Numbered from the stretch's first letter, positions 44,991 through 58,115 are shown. The stretch is 64,000 nucleotides of DNA from Poecilobothrus nobilitatus (GCA_947095535.1 OX352773.1:85160670-85224669); one strand, 5' to 3'. Program-made: numbers and translations. The notes: a model not told the origin generated them from the sequence alone.

Positions 44991-44999
44991 CGAATTATA

Positions 45000-46735
45000 T
45001 CATCTTAAGGGTTGTTTACAGATCTATATTTTGAAACTATAACGGTTTATATAGATCCAACAATGTTTGTGCCTGCTAATCTGAGAACCTGCTAATCTAC
45101 TACTCTTAATATTTTAAAATTTCGTATATGATTGTAATTTGCAGATACACCCCAATTTACGTAAAAGCTCGTAACATAATTTGTTAAAATCTAATATTTG
45201 AGGTTTAGTTTTTGCCCCTTTAAATTCATGTTTCATGTCTAAAATTTCTTTATCAAGCAAATCTTCAAACAGATTTAAAATAAAAATAAAAAATAAATTT
45301 AAAATAAACAAAATAGAGATTGTTTTGCTTCTTAAAATTATAAATAAGAATTTAAATTATTTTTAAGAAATAAAAAATTCATTAAAATAAATATAATTTA
45401 TATTTCTTGCGTTTTAAAAACACCGTATTAAAATGATGAATTAATGGTAAAATTAACTACCATAGTAAAAAAAAAAATAAAAAGCAATTGAACAATTTGT
45501 AAAGTTTTCAGCATTTTTATGCTAAATTGAGAAAATATTAAAAATAACCTTTAAAATGGAAGAAAAAATGAGAAAGAGTTTTTTTAACTTTTAATTTTAA
45601 TTTCCAAATGAGGATATTGAACTAAATAAGTAAATAGGAGATAAAAAATTCTGTTAACTTTATCTTATTTTTTCCCTTTTATAAATTAAGTTTAATTTGC
45701 TACTTGCAATACAAGTGTTTCATTATTCTTTATACTTCTTTTTATTCTTTTACAATATTCCTGCTGCTTTGTTTTTTTATGAATTACTTTTATTTTTAGC
45801 AAGAGAAACCTTTAACCATTTGTAAATTTTACTATTTCCAATTCCACCTTGCATTATTTTGCTTTTCTTTTCTTGTGTAGATTTATTTAAAAAGATATTT
45901 TATCTTATCATTATTACCATCACCACCATTAGTATGAAAATGATTTTTATTAGTATGATGATTATCACCTATAATCATTAACATGAGCATTTCATCATTA
46001 TCATTTTCATATATAGAGCATAGACACATGTATAAAAAATTTTTATTACTCTTTAAAAAAGTTTTTCTTTCATCACATTTCATATATATATTTATATATT
46101 TATATATATATATATATATATATAAATATATATTGTTCTTCCCCTTTTGTTACAATTCTTTTTTGGTCATTCTTTCAAATTTATTTTTCCAAAATACCAT
46201 TTTAGAAAGAAACAAAACTTTAAAAAAAAGTTTTTAATAGAAATATAAAGAAAAGTAAAAGACTACATGACAAATTAACATCCCTTTTTATTTAACTATT
46301 TTTTAACTTTTTTGTATAATAATTGTTTACCTTTATTTGATAGATGGTGACGACATGCAGTCAACCTTTTTTTTCTTTTTCTAAAACTTTAAAAAGTTAT
46401 CAATCAATTTTCTGAAACGAGAACTAAATATTATTTTAGCTTATAATGGTAGGTTTAGGAACAGAAAAAAACAAGGCAGAATGGAAACCAACGGTTTTTA
46501 AAGGCGTTGGTTTTTTACATTTCCAAAAACTGTGACTTACACATTGTAATATAATAATAAAAAAATTTTAAAAATAAAGAGACACTTTATTTTAGACACT
46601 AAAGCAGAACACAAACCAAGCAAATTAAATGATATTATCGAATCGTTATAAATTTTCATGTACGAATATCTACATTAACTATCTTTTGTCTATAACTTTA
46701 TATATTCTACTATTGCTGTTAGTACATCATCGTTA
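45000..46735. other. A+T-rich DNA with a (TA)n microsatellite
   Basis: 46079-46136 is a tatatattta/(ta)n microsatellite. The frames in this interval (45114-45311, 45883-46083, 45983-46237) are low-complexity openings. No gene is recognised. Confidence 0.5.
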
Positions 46736-46749
46736 GTACATCATCGATC

Positions 46750-47757
46750 GATGTATCGCAGTAGTGGAAGGTGATAAGGCCTTATGGTGTAATGGGGTCA
46801 GCGAGAAGTGGTTTCACATAAGCTGGATTGGGGTGAACGCTAAGATATACGCAGGAATCAAACAAGTGTTTAACTTCGTACACTGGTATTGCAGTGACTG
46901 CAAAAGGAACGTCACACGGAAGATTCCAATAAAAGTTGACAACTTTCTGAACTCAATATCAAAGTCTCTGGATTCGTTCAAAGCGAAGATTGACGAAATT
47001 TCAAACTCTAAGAAACTACTGGAAATTCGAAAAATGCAACCATCTTATGTTGACGTGGTTAAAAGCTCGATTAAGCAACGTATCTTCTCCGAACTCTAAA
47101 GGTGTTATTATTTCTCCGCTAATTCAGCAACCCGCTCCCCACACAAAGAAAGATTTAGTTAACTTAAAATTATCTGAAACCAATGCACCAATAGCCGACT
47201 TAAAAATGTTAGTAATGAAGCTGTACTAGTAAAAACAAACTCGCAGAACATCAACGAACTATACAGTAGGCTGGAAAATGAACTAAAGGTAAATACAATA
47301 TCAAAATAACTTCTAAACGAAATCCTAGGCTAATAATTATCAATGCTGACACGAATTACTCCGAAGACGGCCTAAAATCTGACCTTTAACTTAGCTAATT
47401 CATGTCTTCACTAAAGACGATAAAATCAGAATACTGCACAGCTGGCAAAACATGCATTAGTCAATCGACATGTAAATCAGGGTTACTTTCATTCAGGGAA
47501 AAATTGTAAGATTGTATTTGCTTGTACCAAATGTGGGGGTAACTAACCATCACACTAGAACTTGTGAAAATAATGAAACGAATTGCTGCAGTTGCGCCAA
47601 CAACTTCGGAAAAAAATCAAACCATTCTTCCGGTGCTTCTAAGTGTCCTGTATACTTAGCGAAGCTGAAAGCATTACGCTCCAAGACTGACTATTCGGCT
47701 ACAACACTCTCTGAACTAGGAAATTCGCAGTCTCGTGCAGGTGGATCTAACCAATAA
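46750..47757 (+). pseudogene. LINE ORF1 with PHD-like finger and CCHC knuckles
   Basis: The first frame gives EGDKALWCNGVSEKWFHISW, IGVNAKIYAGIK and FVHWYCSDCKR: the WC.GVC..WFH..C ... WYC..C pattern of the PHD-like finger at the N-terminus of many Jockey-clade ORF1 proteins (one cysteine is Ser, one Trp). A middle coiled-coil part follows in shifted frames. The last frame (47512-47757) has VTNHHTRTCENNETNCCSCA, NNFGKKSNHSSGASKCPVYL and AKLKALRSKTDY, gag-like CCHC knuckles that bind RNA. ORF1 packages the LINE RNA. Frame breaks near 47090 and 47230-47510 make it a relic. ORF2 follows at 47816. Confidence 0.8.
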
Positions 47758-47815
47758 ATAACAATGTTAATCAAAAAATCAACTCTTACCTAGATCGAAA
47801 TACTATATATAAAAA

Positions 47816-48010
47816 TCAGGAGCATGCGCAATAAACTTGACGATCTGTTACTTATAATTAAATCTCATAATTCGGACATTCTAAATGAAATTTGGTACTA
47901 TCAAATCAGTACTAAATGAAATTTGGATTTACTCTAATGAAATTATTTTCATTGATCTAATGGTTTACTCTGCTCACCACTCAAATTAAAAAGAATTTTC
48001 TATTTTGTCT
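47816..48010 (+). pseudogene. LINE ORF2 endonuclease start, same element
   Basis: Immediately after ORF1 the translation gives IRSMRNKLDDLLLIIKSHNS then DIL and, after loss of a few bases, NEIWYYQ. This is the opening of the Jockey-type endonuclease (..vRSlrnKldel...h..DIi.iTEtWL). A second partial repetition of aatcagtactaaatgaaatttgg occurs near 47905-47926, then a short NEIIF. The sequence becomes unrelated by 48020, so the remaining endonuclease and the RT are missing. Confidence 0.7.
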
Positions 48011-48019
48011 TCTCTCTTA

Positions 48020-49480
48020 TTTTGTATTAAATAAATTGATATAGAACTGGCTTATTTTTTACCATTTAAAACAGATAATGTATCGTGTATGAATGATTTG
48101 ACAATGGTATTCAATAAATTATTCTATTTAAAACAATAGGTGGTAACACTATGAAATATCCTTGATTATTAATAGTTTAACATTACATTGAACAAGAGCA
48201 ATCACATCCCCATTTTATATTAAAATAGTAGCTTAACAATCACAAATTATTAAGAAATATTTTTATTTTTTGCCTTTTACTATATAAATAAAAAAAAATA
48301 TAATTTTAAGGACTAGTTTAATATTTTTGGGTATGTAGATAATAAACTTCATTATTGTTATAAACTTCATACTATAATCAAGAAAGAAATAGTTCAAAAA
48401 TTAAAGACAAAAAGTTTCTTTGTTTGGTGTATACTAATTTTTATTTTTATTATGTAAGTGAGAATCTTTATTCTAGAACACAATACTTGCTTTGAGCAAA
48501 TAAAAATGTGTACATGGCGCATTTCTTATTGTAAAATTAAAAATTTGTAATTTCTTTACTTCTTTTCATTTCAAAATGTACTACATTTTCTTATAGAAAC
48601 CCCATGCATAAGAAATGAGAAAAAAAAACAATGCATTATCGAAACTCGGCGCTTAGAATTATTTAACTAAAAAAAATATTATATACTAAATGCGTTACCC
48701 AATTCATATTGAATGGATAATTGAAGATACGACTGGAAGAAGGGGGTTATATAACATTTTTTTCAAATCAGATGTTTTTGCATAAATCTAGGCTTTCGGC
48801 TATTCTCTATCATTACAATACCATAAAATACACAAAACTTACGTAGATTGTGAGATTTATAGAAAGTATGAAGGGTCTATCTACTAACATTTTTGATTAT
48901 TTTGATGGAAGAAGTGATTAATTATGATATATATATATAATAGGGATATATAATTACGCTTCTTCTATGATAAAATTTATGAAGATAATATAACTACTTA
49001 GAACACTACACTGGAATAGTTCAGTTAATATTTAATTAAATATTTAAATATAAGAAAAATTAAACGTTTACAATTTAGATGTTTAAAATTATAAAATTTT
49101 GAGTTAATTTTTAAAAGTATATATTTTATTTATTCAAAAGTTTTTTTTATTTTTAAATAACCAAAAACGTAATTTATTATTTAATATCATAAAATTTAAA
49201 CATTCTTTTTCAAGTATAATAAAAAATAAAGAAAATAGGCTTTCATTTTGTTTTTTTTTCTTGATTTAAAAATTTGTTTACTAAGTTTTGTTTAAATTTT
49301 GAAATATGAAATAAAAATCTAACAAGTTAAATAAATTTTACAGTTTACGTTATTCAAGTGCATTATATTACATTATTCTGTATATATTTTTAAGGGTGCA
49401 GTGATATAATAATTTTTAAAATTCGATTTATTTTAAAGTGTTAAAAAAAAAATATCCAAGGTATTATAATAAACAAATTC
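48020..49480. other. A+T-rich DNA, nothing recognised
   Basis: Simple A/T-rich sequence. No coding signal. Confidence 0.45.
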
Positions 49481-49481
49481 A

Positions 49482-50044
49482 GGATGAGCTCCAGAGGAAA
49501 ACAAATGATAGAATTAGTGTTGAAACAAGCTAACTTGAAAAAATTATCAGATATTGGAACTTCATTTCTTAATAAATAATAATATATATTGAAATAATAA
49601 TACATATATTGAATAAAAATAATATATTGAAAAAATGATATTAGCAAATATTGTAAGTATTCGTGTTTTGACATATGATTTCCATATTGTAGATGTTCAA
49701 CTTCAAAAGTTTTATCTAGCAACGATAGTTGTTCATCTTCGCTTCTTGACTTTTAGTAAAGTGAAGAAGAATATGTGCCGAACTTTGAAGATGATGGTAG
49801 TTCTTCATACATACAGGATGAAAATTTGTCTGATAAAGTGGATGAAGTTTTGATTGAACAGGATGAGGATTCATCAGAAGTAGTTGAAAATTTAGTTGAA
49901 GAATACACTAATCCCAAAAAAGTTAAAAAAATCTTATATAAGGCAGCGAAGAAAAATAAAGTAATAGACATGACTGAACATTTTCGAAAAATTGAGGATT
50001 TAGCTAAAAATTTAAATATTATGAATAGAAATAAGATGAGCTAA
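49482..50044 (+). CDS. Unrecognised acidic protein, possibly two exons
   Basis: ATG 49482 opens MSSRGKQMIELVLKQANLKK and LSDIGTSFLNK then a stop. From about 49760, after a cttttag acceptor-like site, a frame reads SEEEYVPNFEDDGSSSYIQD, ENLSDKVDEVLIEQDEDSSE, VVENLVEEYTNPKKVKKILY and KAAKKNKVIDMTEHFRKIED to a TAA ending at 50044. A strong donor-like gtaagt lies at 49651. MSSRGK starts followed by acidic EEEYVP segments occur, from memory, in insect transposon-encoded proteins, but I cannot name the family. The first exon ends in a stop before the donor, so the splice model is not proven and the locus may be a pseudogene. About 110 residues in the second frame are clean. Function unknown. Confidence 0.4.
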
Positions 50045-50589
50045 ATGCGAAAGGGAGATTCAGAGATGGGATTAAATGGTTGAGAGTTGAAGAATTCTTC
50101 AACTCGGTTCTTATTTATACTATAATCTTTTGATAATTTTATGCCATTTCGAAAAGTCAACATGTATTTAAAATGTATCTAACTATTATTAAAAAAAATA
50201 AAAACTTGAGAAAAATAAATATACCATCTTCGAGAAACTATCAAAGGTTTCTTAAAAATTTATATCGCCGCTATACCCACTTTTACCTTAGTTATATTTT
50301 TTAAATTCCGAATACATATTAGAAAAATATTCATAAGAGAACTCATAAAAATCACCTATCACGAAAAAATTATACAAAATTAGTTTATTAAATCGGTGGT
50401 AGATACCTACTTACTTAGTTTTTGCAAAAATATTAAAGAGAAGTATTTTATTCGAGAAAGGACTACGGTAGCATAGTTTTAGAAAGTATTTGTGATATCA
50501 CTGATCTGATACATACTTAAATATGAAAAATTCATATGAAAAATTTGCACTTGAAAAAGTTAGTTGTTCCAAAGCTACATGAAGTTTTG

Positions 50590-50850
50590 ATCAGAGCTCA
50601 ATAATAAACATTTAGGAACCTACAAATTGATCTAAAAATATTTTGAATTAATTTCATTACTTTAGCTTTCTTAATTTTTGAGTTATCGTGCTCATGGACG
50701 AACAACGCTTAATCGACTATTTTTTCAACTCTGATCTGATCCTTACACTTCAGGCTATATCTAACATGCTTATTTTGAAGTGTTACAATTGAAGCAGCAA
50801 TATTAATATAACTATCCGAGACTGCGTATAGGTATAAAAAACAATTTCGA
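50590..50850 (-). repeat. Repeat E, minus copy
   Basis: The complement of tcttaatttttgagttatcg, tgctcatggacgaacaacgc, ttaatcgactatttttt, gatctgatccttacac and atctaacatgcttatttt matches the start of 38023-38260 in order (actcctcc..., gctagatatac, ggatcggatcag, agacgattgagccatgtccg, gctaactcaaaaac). Confidence 0.7.
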
Positions 50851-50924
50851 GGATCTCTTTTTGAGCTTCGCGGGTAAATTTTTCAATTGGCGGGTTGGCT
50901 GTTTTTTTGGGCTATATTTAAACC

Positions 50925-53681
50925 ACTGGCTATAGCCAAAAATTTTGAAAAAAGTTTACTTATATTTTTTTCTTATGAATAATTTTTAATTTCAAAATAT
51001 TAAAAAAAAAAATTTTTTCCAAAAACTTTTTTTATTTTTTCCTAAAATATTCAAAAATTTCTATTATTGAACAGGTAGGTATGGCAATATTAATTTCTAT
51101 TTTCATTTTTGAGTGAAATTTTTTTCGGTTGTCAAATATCAATAAATATTTAAATTGTATCTTAGCAAGCTATGCCTAGCTATAATAATATTTTTAAAAT
51201 TAATGCAGTTGACAGTTGAAAATACATATTTGTTGTTTGTAACTTCTACTTTGTAGTTGTAACTTGTAAGTAATTTGAAATTTAACTAAGTCTAATTTGA
51301 ATTTAACGATTAGTACCAAAACTTAAAACAACATTAAATTAAAAGTTTAAAATGGGTAAATGGCAGAAATATTCGAAAAGGTACAATAACGAATGGGAAC
51401 AGGATCCAAGTTTTAAAGGTAATAAAAATATTTCATAATGAGTGCTTATTAAGAATATTTTATAATGAAAAAGGTTGGTTGGTTCGGGATCCAAAAAATG
51501 AAGATGGAAGGCAAAGCAATATTTTTGCAAACCAGTAAATGTTCTATTAGACCTCATAAGTCTGATTTAAAATTATATTCAGAAACCAAAAATCATAAAT
51601 TAAAAGAAAAATAAGTATTTCCCGATAGCAATAATAATTTAATAAGTTGTGAGTATGGTATTTCTTGTATACAAAAATATATGTAGTTTTGTTTTTTTAG
51701 AATAGAATAAAGGTAAACAGCGAAATAATAATTTTGAAATTTTGTAGGTTTTTATAGTGAAACTAAAAACATCAAAATTCAAGAAATAAGACACAGTGCA
51801 TTTATCGCACAACATTGTAATATTCGTGTCGTGGATCATTTGTGTGAATTAATAAATTTGCAAAATTCATCAAATATACCTACTGCTTTGAAGCAATTAT
51901 CAAACCAAAAATTACGCTTATACCGAATTAAATGTGGAGTTATTATTAAAAGAATTATTGCTCCTTCTTTTTTCAATTTAATTATAAATGATGTGGGTGA
52001 TAACTTCTTTTCCTTGTTGGTAGATGAATCTACTGATATATCAACCTATACATGTGCATTTGTATTAAATATTTTTCAACTAAATCGATGAAAATTCTTA
52101 CTTTCATTGGACTTCCGGTAATAAATACTACTGCAAAAGATTTATTTGATGGTCTCACGGAATTTTTAAAATCACAATATTTAAATGTTAAAAAAATGAT
52201 AGGAATTGCTACAAATGGTGCTAACAATTTGTGCGGAAAAAACAATTCTTTATTCACTTTACTAAGAAAGCATAATCCAGATTAAATTTTGATGAAATGT
52301 GTATACCACAGTTTACTCCTAGCTGCCTCAAAAGCTGCCACTGTTTTTAACGAACAAATTGTTTTTCTTTTGAGGGAAACGTTTAATTAGTTTAAACGTA
52401 GTGCAATTAGAAAAGCTCAATATATGCGTATTTATAATTTAATAAATATGAATGAGGAACACCGTAAATTTTACAATTTTGTACAACTATCATAAACACG
52501 TTGGTTATCTCGTTTTAATGCTGTTAAAAGAATTCTAGATTAGTATTTGAAGTTACAGACATTTTTTAATACGATTATTTTAAACGAGAAATGTTATATA
52601 ACTCGTTTACTATCTGAAGAATACAATACAAAAAGTAATAGGCTTATACTGCTTTTTGTATACCCCATTATTAAAAAACTAAATGAACTTAATATGTATT
52701 TTCAAAAAGACAAAATTAACTTCTGTAAAGCTTACAAGGAAATACGCTTTTCTACTTTGCCTTGCAAAAAAAATATTTATAACAAAATAGTTACTTTTCT
52801 GAAATTGAATCTGCCATATTTAAACTCGAACTTTTTGTGGAACTAGATGATGCATTTTTACCATTAAATATTATTTACTTATTAGAAGAGTGTCTTTTAG
52901 AAATTAATAATTTTAATGAAACTAATAATTTTAGATCTTTGTGTTTTAACTTTATAAAAAAAGTTGTTAAAGGAATTATTAAAACGAATGTCTGAGCATT
53001 TAGATATTTTTAAAAATATATCAATTCTTTCTCGCGAAACTTGCTTAAACAATATTCGTCCTAAATTTTCTCAATTTGCTCTAAATTTTTTTAAAAATGA
53101 TATTAGTGATTAGTGATGCAATATAAGCTTTTATTAACAATTGATTGGAAAACCATTTTTCCAGAACAATTTCCACAAGACAGCGAAGAATTTTGGATAT
53201 AAGTCTTACAAATCATATCGGCTACAGGTAACCGCTATGTTCGAAAGATTATCTCAACTTACACTGACATTTTTTACCTTATCTCACTTTAATGCTCTTG
53301 TAGAAAGAGTTTTTTCAATTATGAATACCACCTACTAACTAAAACAAAAATACGAAATAAAATGAATTTAGAGAATTTTTAGAATTTAGATAAAATGTAA
53401 CAGATTCAATTCATCAATATATTTTTCTGAAAATGAAAGCAATGAAAAATTTGAACGGCTCGAAGAAGTATTAGAAGTTACTTTTGGATTTTAAAGTTGT
53501 AAGTGTTTGTAATATTTGTTTTTTTATTATTTCTGATTAAGGTTTCTAAAACAAAAGTTTTCCATTTGAAATTTATGCATTTTACAGTTTTAATATATGC
53601 ATTTGCGATTTGGGCTATTTTGGGCTAGTAAATTTTTATGTTTGGGCTGGCTATTTTCAAAAATTTCTGACCACACTGAAG
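50925..53681 (+). mobile_element. hAT element relic, 2.7 kb
   Basis: The right end complement begins cagtgtggtcagaaattttt, a typical hAT terminus, and runs on gaaaatagcccagccc-like words. The left end has cactggctatagccaaaaat then tttgaaaa. Words ggctat and gggctattt recur near both ends (50905-50935 and 53610-53660), so subterminal repeats are shared. A clear 8-bp target duplication was not found. Encloses the transposase relic 51352-53494. Confidence 0.6.
51352..53494 (+). pseudogene. hAT transposase, full-length but decayed
   Basis: ATG 51352 gives MGKWQKYSKRYNNEWEQDPS then FKG across a 55-bp GT-AG intron (51419-51473) to WLVRDPKN; a shifted frame gives CSIRPHKSDLKLYSETKNHK. Then SAFIAQHCNIRVVDHLCELI, LYRIKCGVIIKRIIAPSFFN, DVGDNFFSLLVDESTDIS (first catalytic acid region), KILTFIGLPVINTTAKDLFD, NVKKMIGIATNGANNLCGKN (second region), LAASKAATVFNEQIVFLLRE, TRWLSRFNAVKRILD, and a C-terminal LSHFNALVERVFSIMNTTY dimerisation block, ending FERLEEVLEVTFGF and TAA 53492-53494. 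This is the KDYN/ZMYM-like hAT group common in insects and hydra, from memory. At least six frameshifts or stops (for example near 51530, 52090, 52282, 52494, 52541 and 53337). Confidence 0.88.
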
Positions 53682-54419
53682 ACGTGTCACAAAAAACATA
53701 ATTATACTTGTGTATGGAATATACTTACCTAATAATGACAGTATTATGTTCATTCGTTATTCTGTATTATGTTACATCCAGCACAAAGAATGGTAAAAAA
53801 AAATACAGATTTACCAATACTATCTAAACCAAATGTTATGAAATACATAAAAAACATCCATCATTAACTTTACAATTCACAAAAAACTTTCAAATAATTT
53901 TGGATATAAACACACTGAATAAGCATATACATAAGTACATACTGCATACATATATGTATATGTATGGATATACATAAATTATAGATAAGAAAAAGTGAAT
54001 GATATAAAATATGTATATATGTATATGTCCAATCAAATTGCAATCACTATAATCAGTTTTAAATGAATGTATGAACATTATATTGTATATAACAATTTAT
54101 TCATACTGAAATCATAATTCATACATGATGCTTAAAAAATTAAAAAAACCGCGCAAAAATCAAAAATGAAACTACAAACACAATATGTATTCAAATTTCA
54201 ATATCAGAAAAATTCTTTAATTTTTCTCAATTATGTATGGATGTATTTCTATGAAAATACATATGTATCTCTATTTTATTTTTTTTTTCATTATTTCCTT
54301 ATTTTCGCAGTCTACTTAAATTTTCAGTTTGCAGCAAAAATATTTACCGTTTGCAGCAAAATAATTACCGCTTGTTGCAAAGAATAGTAAAATAAAAAAA
54401 AAGAACATGTCAAACATAT

Positions 54420-54449
54420 TATGTATGTATGTATGTATGTATGTATGTT
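54420..54449. repeat. (ATGT)n microsatellite
   Basis: About seven uninterrupted tetranucleotide units (atgtatgtatgtatgtatgt and on), in a region rich in related ATGTA words. Confidence 0.95.
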
Positions 54450-54719
54450 ATGATATTATGTTTGTTTAACAAACATTTTTAAGAAGTTTAGATGTTTTTT
54501 TGGTTTTTTTTTATATTAAAAATTACATAAAATAATTTTATTTTAACTTTTTTAGTAAAGTAATATTTTTCATTTTATACTTAACTTTTAATTGAATGAA
54601 TTAATTTTATATATCTACGTATGTAAGTATGTATATATGTGAAATGTAAATGCTTATATACATACTAAGTCATATAAATAGGTACATACATACATATATA
54701 AATCCATTCATACATTTAG

Positions 54720-54835
54720 TACAAAAATCAGGTAATAATGATAAACTAGTAGGGCCTGAGGAAAACGGAATAGATATCCGTAAAGCATTCGTAAAACGCA
54801 CAACCCAAACAAAATTTGGAGCAAACTTCAGTTGA
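54720..54835 (+). CDS. Exon-like ORF, possible 3'-terminal host exon
   Basis: After a catttag acceptor-like site the frame reads QKSGNNDKLVGPEENGIDIR then KAFVKRTTQTKFGANFS and TGA 54833-54835. The composition is ordinary protein (balanced charges, varied third bases: CCT, GAC-less but CGT, CGC, ACC, GCA), quite unlike the low-complexity frames around it. An alternative acceptor is atcag at 54727-54731, which would start the exon at 54732. The surrounding microsatellite-rich DNA resembles long fly introns. I do not recognise the protein and no neighbouring exon is visible in the window. It could be an alternative last exon of a host gene on the plus strand or an unfamiliar transposon fragment. 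Confidence 0.35.
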
Positions 54836-57599
54836 AAATTTCTTTATAGACCACGTTTCGTGTAACAATATTGACGTTGTTCGTTTTACCTTGCCTTAAT
54901 GTACCTACCCATGATTGGAATTTTCAAAGAACTTGACTTTGTAATTTTTCTTAATTTCAATAGTAAATTATTTAAATTTAAGTAATAATAAGTAAAATCT
55001 GAAAAAGACCGTACATTTAGCGTACAATCCTTGATGAAGATTATACATACCTACATTGTACAAATCTTGATCTTGACTTTTCAAGTACTTTTGTTAATTT
55101 TTAAATTAAAGGATTATTACTTATAATAAAAATAATTTATATATGGATGTATGTAAGTATGTAACTAATTTAATTTAAAAAAAATAAATAAAAAAATCCA
55201 CTTACATTTTAATTTAGAAGGATAGTATGTATGCAAACACACATCCACACATAATGCATATTTGCATTGCAATAGTACGTTGCGCATTAGAAATAAGATT
55301 GCCACATATTTATAAGTACATATGTATGTAAAAAAAACTATTTATTCTAGCAAAACTACTAAACATAAATATTTTGAACCATTTATTTTTTATTTTTTAT
55401 AGCTAGCTATAAATTATATTTAACATATGTACACTAATAATATGTTCATATGTACATACAAAAAGGGCTTTCTTATATTTTTAGAGGAAACAGCAATTTA
55501 AGTATCTACTTTTAAATTTAGTTTTTACCTTTACTTTTCAGTATTTTCGATATATGTATATATTTTTTCCCTTTCTTAACTTGCCACTAAAATTTCTATT
55601 TTACTCAGCTTTTAATTTTTTAATTTTACACTTATTATTTTAACTTAAAATGAAAGATTAAAAGAAAGAACATAATAATTTGTAATTATATATTAACACA
55701 TTTGTATGTACAAACAATGAAATGAAATTTTAATAAAAATTTAACAATGTTTAATGAATGACTAATGTCCATTTAAATTAAATGGCGACATTTTTGGTAA
55801 TCCAAATAAATGCATTGGAGGACCATATACCACTATATTAATTAATAAACAACACACTATGTATTACTTTTAAAATTATATAAATATGTATCTCATACAT
55901 TACAATAATTTGACACAACACTTATTTGAATTTTTTTAAATGAAAAAAAGTAATAAATAAAAACAAAGTTTACTTATTTTAATTTTATACAACACACAAA
56001 AACCATTCTTTAAAGGTAGCCATTTTGCAAACAAATAGGTACCTACATACATATGTAATATGAAGTTATTTTTATTATATATGTACTTAATTTAGTTTAA
56101 TTTTATAGTTATGTATGTACATATGTATGTATTTATTGTTTTAATAATTGTTTTTTAAATCTAAAACATTGAAGTATCTTTATTATTTTTAGTAAAAAAA
56201 AGTTTAAAAAATTTATTGTTCAATTAATTATTAATTATACCTCAGCAAAGCCAACTACGCTTTCTGTATTCTTTAACATGCTTTAAAAATTAAGAGCAAC
56301 CTGTTTTACAGATTTGTTTTATTTTCTATTGTTTCATCATTTAATTTAGTATACTGTACTTGGTAGTACATAGTATAACTTATAAAATACTGTATTGTAA
56401 TGTCTGTATACTGAGTAAGCAGTGATTCAATAATAACGTATAGGTATACAGTGTATATATGTAGCGTTGTACATATGCATGTGTGTTCAACAAAAATAAT
56501 TGTTGTTTCATTTACACAAATATTTTTAATTTTAAAATTGCATTTTAATATACATACATTTTCAATTTTTTAATTTTATAAATAATTTTTAATAACAGCT
56601 TAAAATATTCTTGTACGGTTTTTCTTCCCTTGGATCAGTTTCTCCTAGTTTTTTTTTTGTATTTTATGTTTCAACAAATACCTATTATGAAACAGCGAAA
56701 CACTTAAAGCCATTAATAAAAGTATATAACGCATTTTTTACAGCAAAAAAAATAAATACATAAGTTTACTGTTGAAGTATAGAACATCTCTAAAAGAGAA
56801 CAAAAAGTACAATCTGCAAAAATCCGATAGGAAATAACTGATTTCATTTAAATTTATTGTTTAACTAACTCACAACAATGCTATTGAAAAAATGTGGATT
56901 TATATTACCTACTGTTTGTTTGTCGATTTTATAAAGTTTAAAATTAGTGAATGTAATTAATAAATTCTATATAAATGACTTATTTTATTGTTTTTTTTTA
57001 TAAATGTTATTACCTATCCATTATAATGATAGCCATAAATAATAATTCCGTTCTGTGGTCATTCTGTAATCTGCCATGCAGATGCTAAGAATTAAGAAAT
57101 AAGAGGAACAACAACGAAATACGAAGATGAAATATATACATATATGTATATATGTATGTATACAGTAGGTATATAGATTCTTTATTATTTTATTTTAAAC
57201 GTAAAAATACAATTTTTAATAATTAATGTTTTTATGAATTTAAAATTTCTTTGTAAACGATATTTTTTGTAAAAACACGGTTATTATTATCTTTTATAAA
57301 TGCCGCTTATTTATTGAGTATTGAAAATTCAACATATACCTATTACTTATATTATAAAATGCATTTGATAAGATGCTCCTGATTTATATAATATGTATTA
57401 AAAATAATATGTACCTGTTTATTAAATTTTAAGTGTTACATTTCATGTTTATTCAAATAAAAAAATCCAAAAATGAAAAACTATAATTTTAAAATTTCGT
57501 TTATTTATCTCGAAAAAAAAGCAAAGAAAAAAAAGAGCAACATTTCAAATTTAACAAATCAAAAGAACAAGGAAAATAGCGTCATATTTTAATATATTA

Positions 57600-58115
57600 G
57601 CGTAGTCGGTATAATTATTGACACCCATGATTTTTGATATAGTTATTGACACCCAGATTTATTTAGGCGTTTCCTAAGTTACTGTATTAAAATCATTTAA
57701 AAAAATTATTTTTTTTTAAATAATTGACATTTTAAACATATTTTCATTTTAAAATGTTTGCGCTTAAAAAATCAGTTGAGTAATAAATTTAAATGAGCGT
57801 GTACGGGTTTTTTTTTGTTCGAGTTTCCACTAAATTCTATCAAAATTTGTTAAGGAATTGTTTCAAGTAAGTACGATTAAATACATGTTTTGAGTATAAA
57901 ATATATATTTTTATGGGCTATTTAAATAATATAAATATTGTACTAGATATTTATATAAATAAAAAATTTTTTTTTTTATATAATTAGTAAAAAATCACGG
58001 TGTCAATAATTATATGCCATTTTTCCGCTTATTCTATTATTGACACCGTAGTGTCAATAATTGTTTCTATGGAAGTGTCAATAATTGTATATTTCGATGG
58101 TGTCAATAAATGTGG
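57600..58115. promoter_or_regulatory. Subterminal repeats of a pogo-type element (seven TTATTGACACC motifs)
   Basis: The 12-13-bp motif attattgacacc(c) occurs at 57614 and 57642, then in both orientations at about 57999, 58036, 58051, 58075 and 58099 (complement ggtgtcaataat). The outer end reads cgtagtcggtataattattg. They lie directly upstream of a pogo transposase start (58218), as expected for the 5' end and transposase-binding sites of that element. Binding is inferred. Confidence 0.7.

Larger units (their letters stand above)
53690..57595. other. Microsatellite-rich, intron-like DNA
   Basis: Dense in acatatgtatgta-type runs, including an (ATGT)n tract at 54420-54449. This texture is usual in fly introns and intergenic DNA. 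Apart from the exon-like frame at 54720-54835 no coding sequence is recognised. The frames at 53890-54078 and 54166-54387 are low-complexity. Confidence 0.5.

Noticed and set aside
45983..46237. 84-residue frame with many Tyr, Ile and Phe
   Set aside because: It runs through a (TA)n microsatellite and has no domain features beyond chance hydrophobicity.
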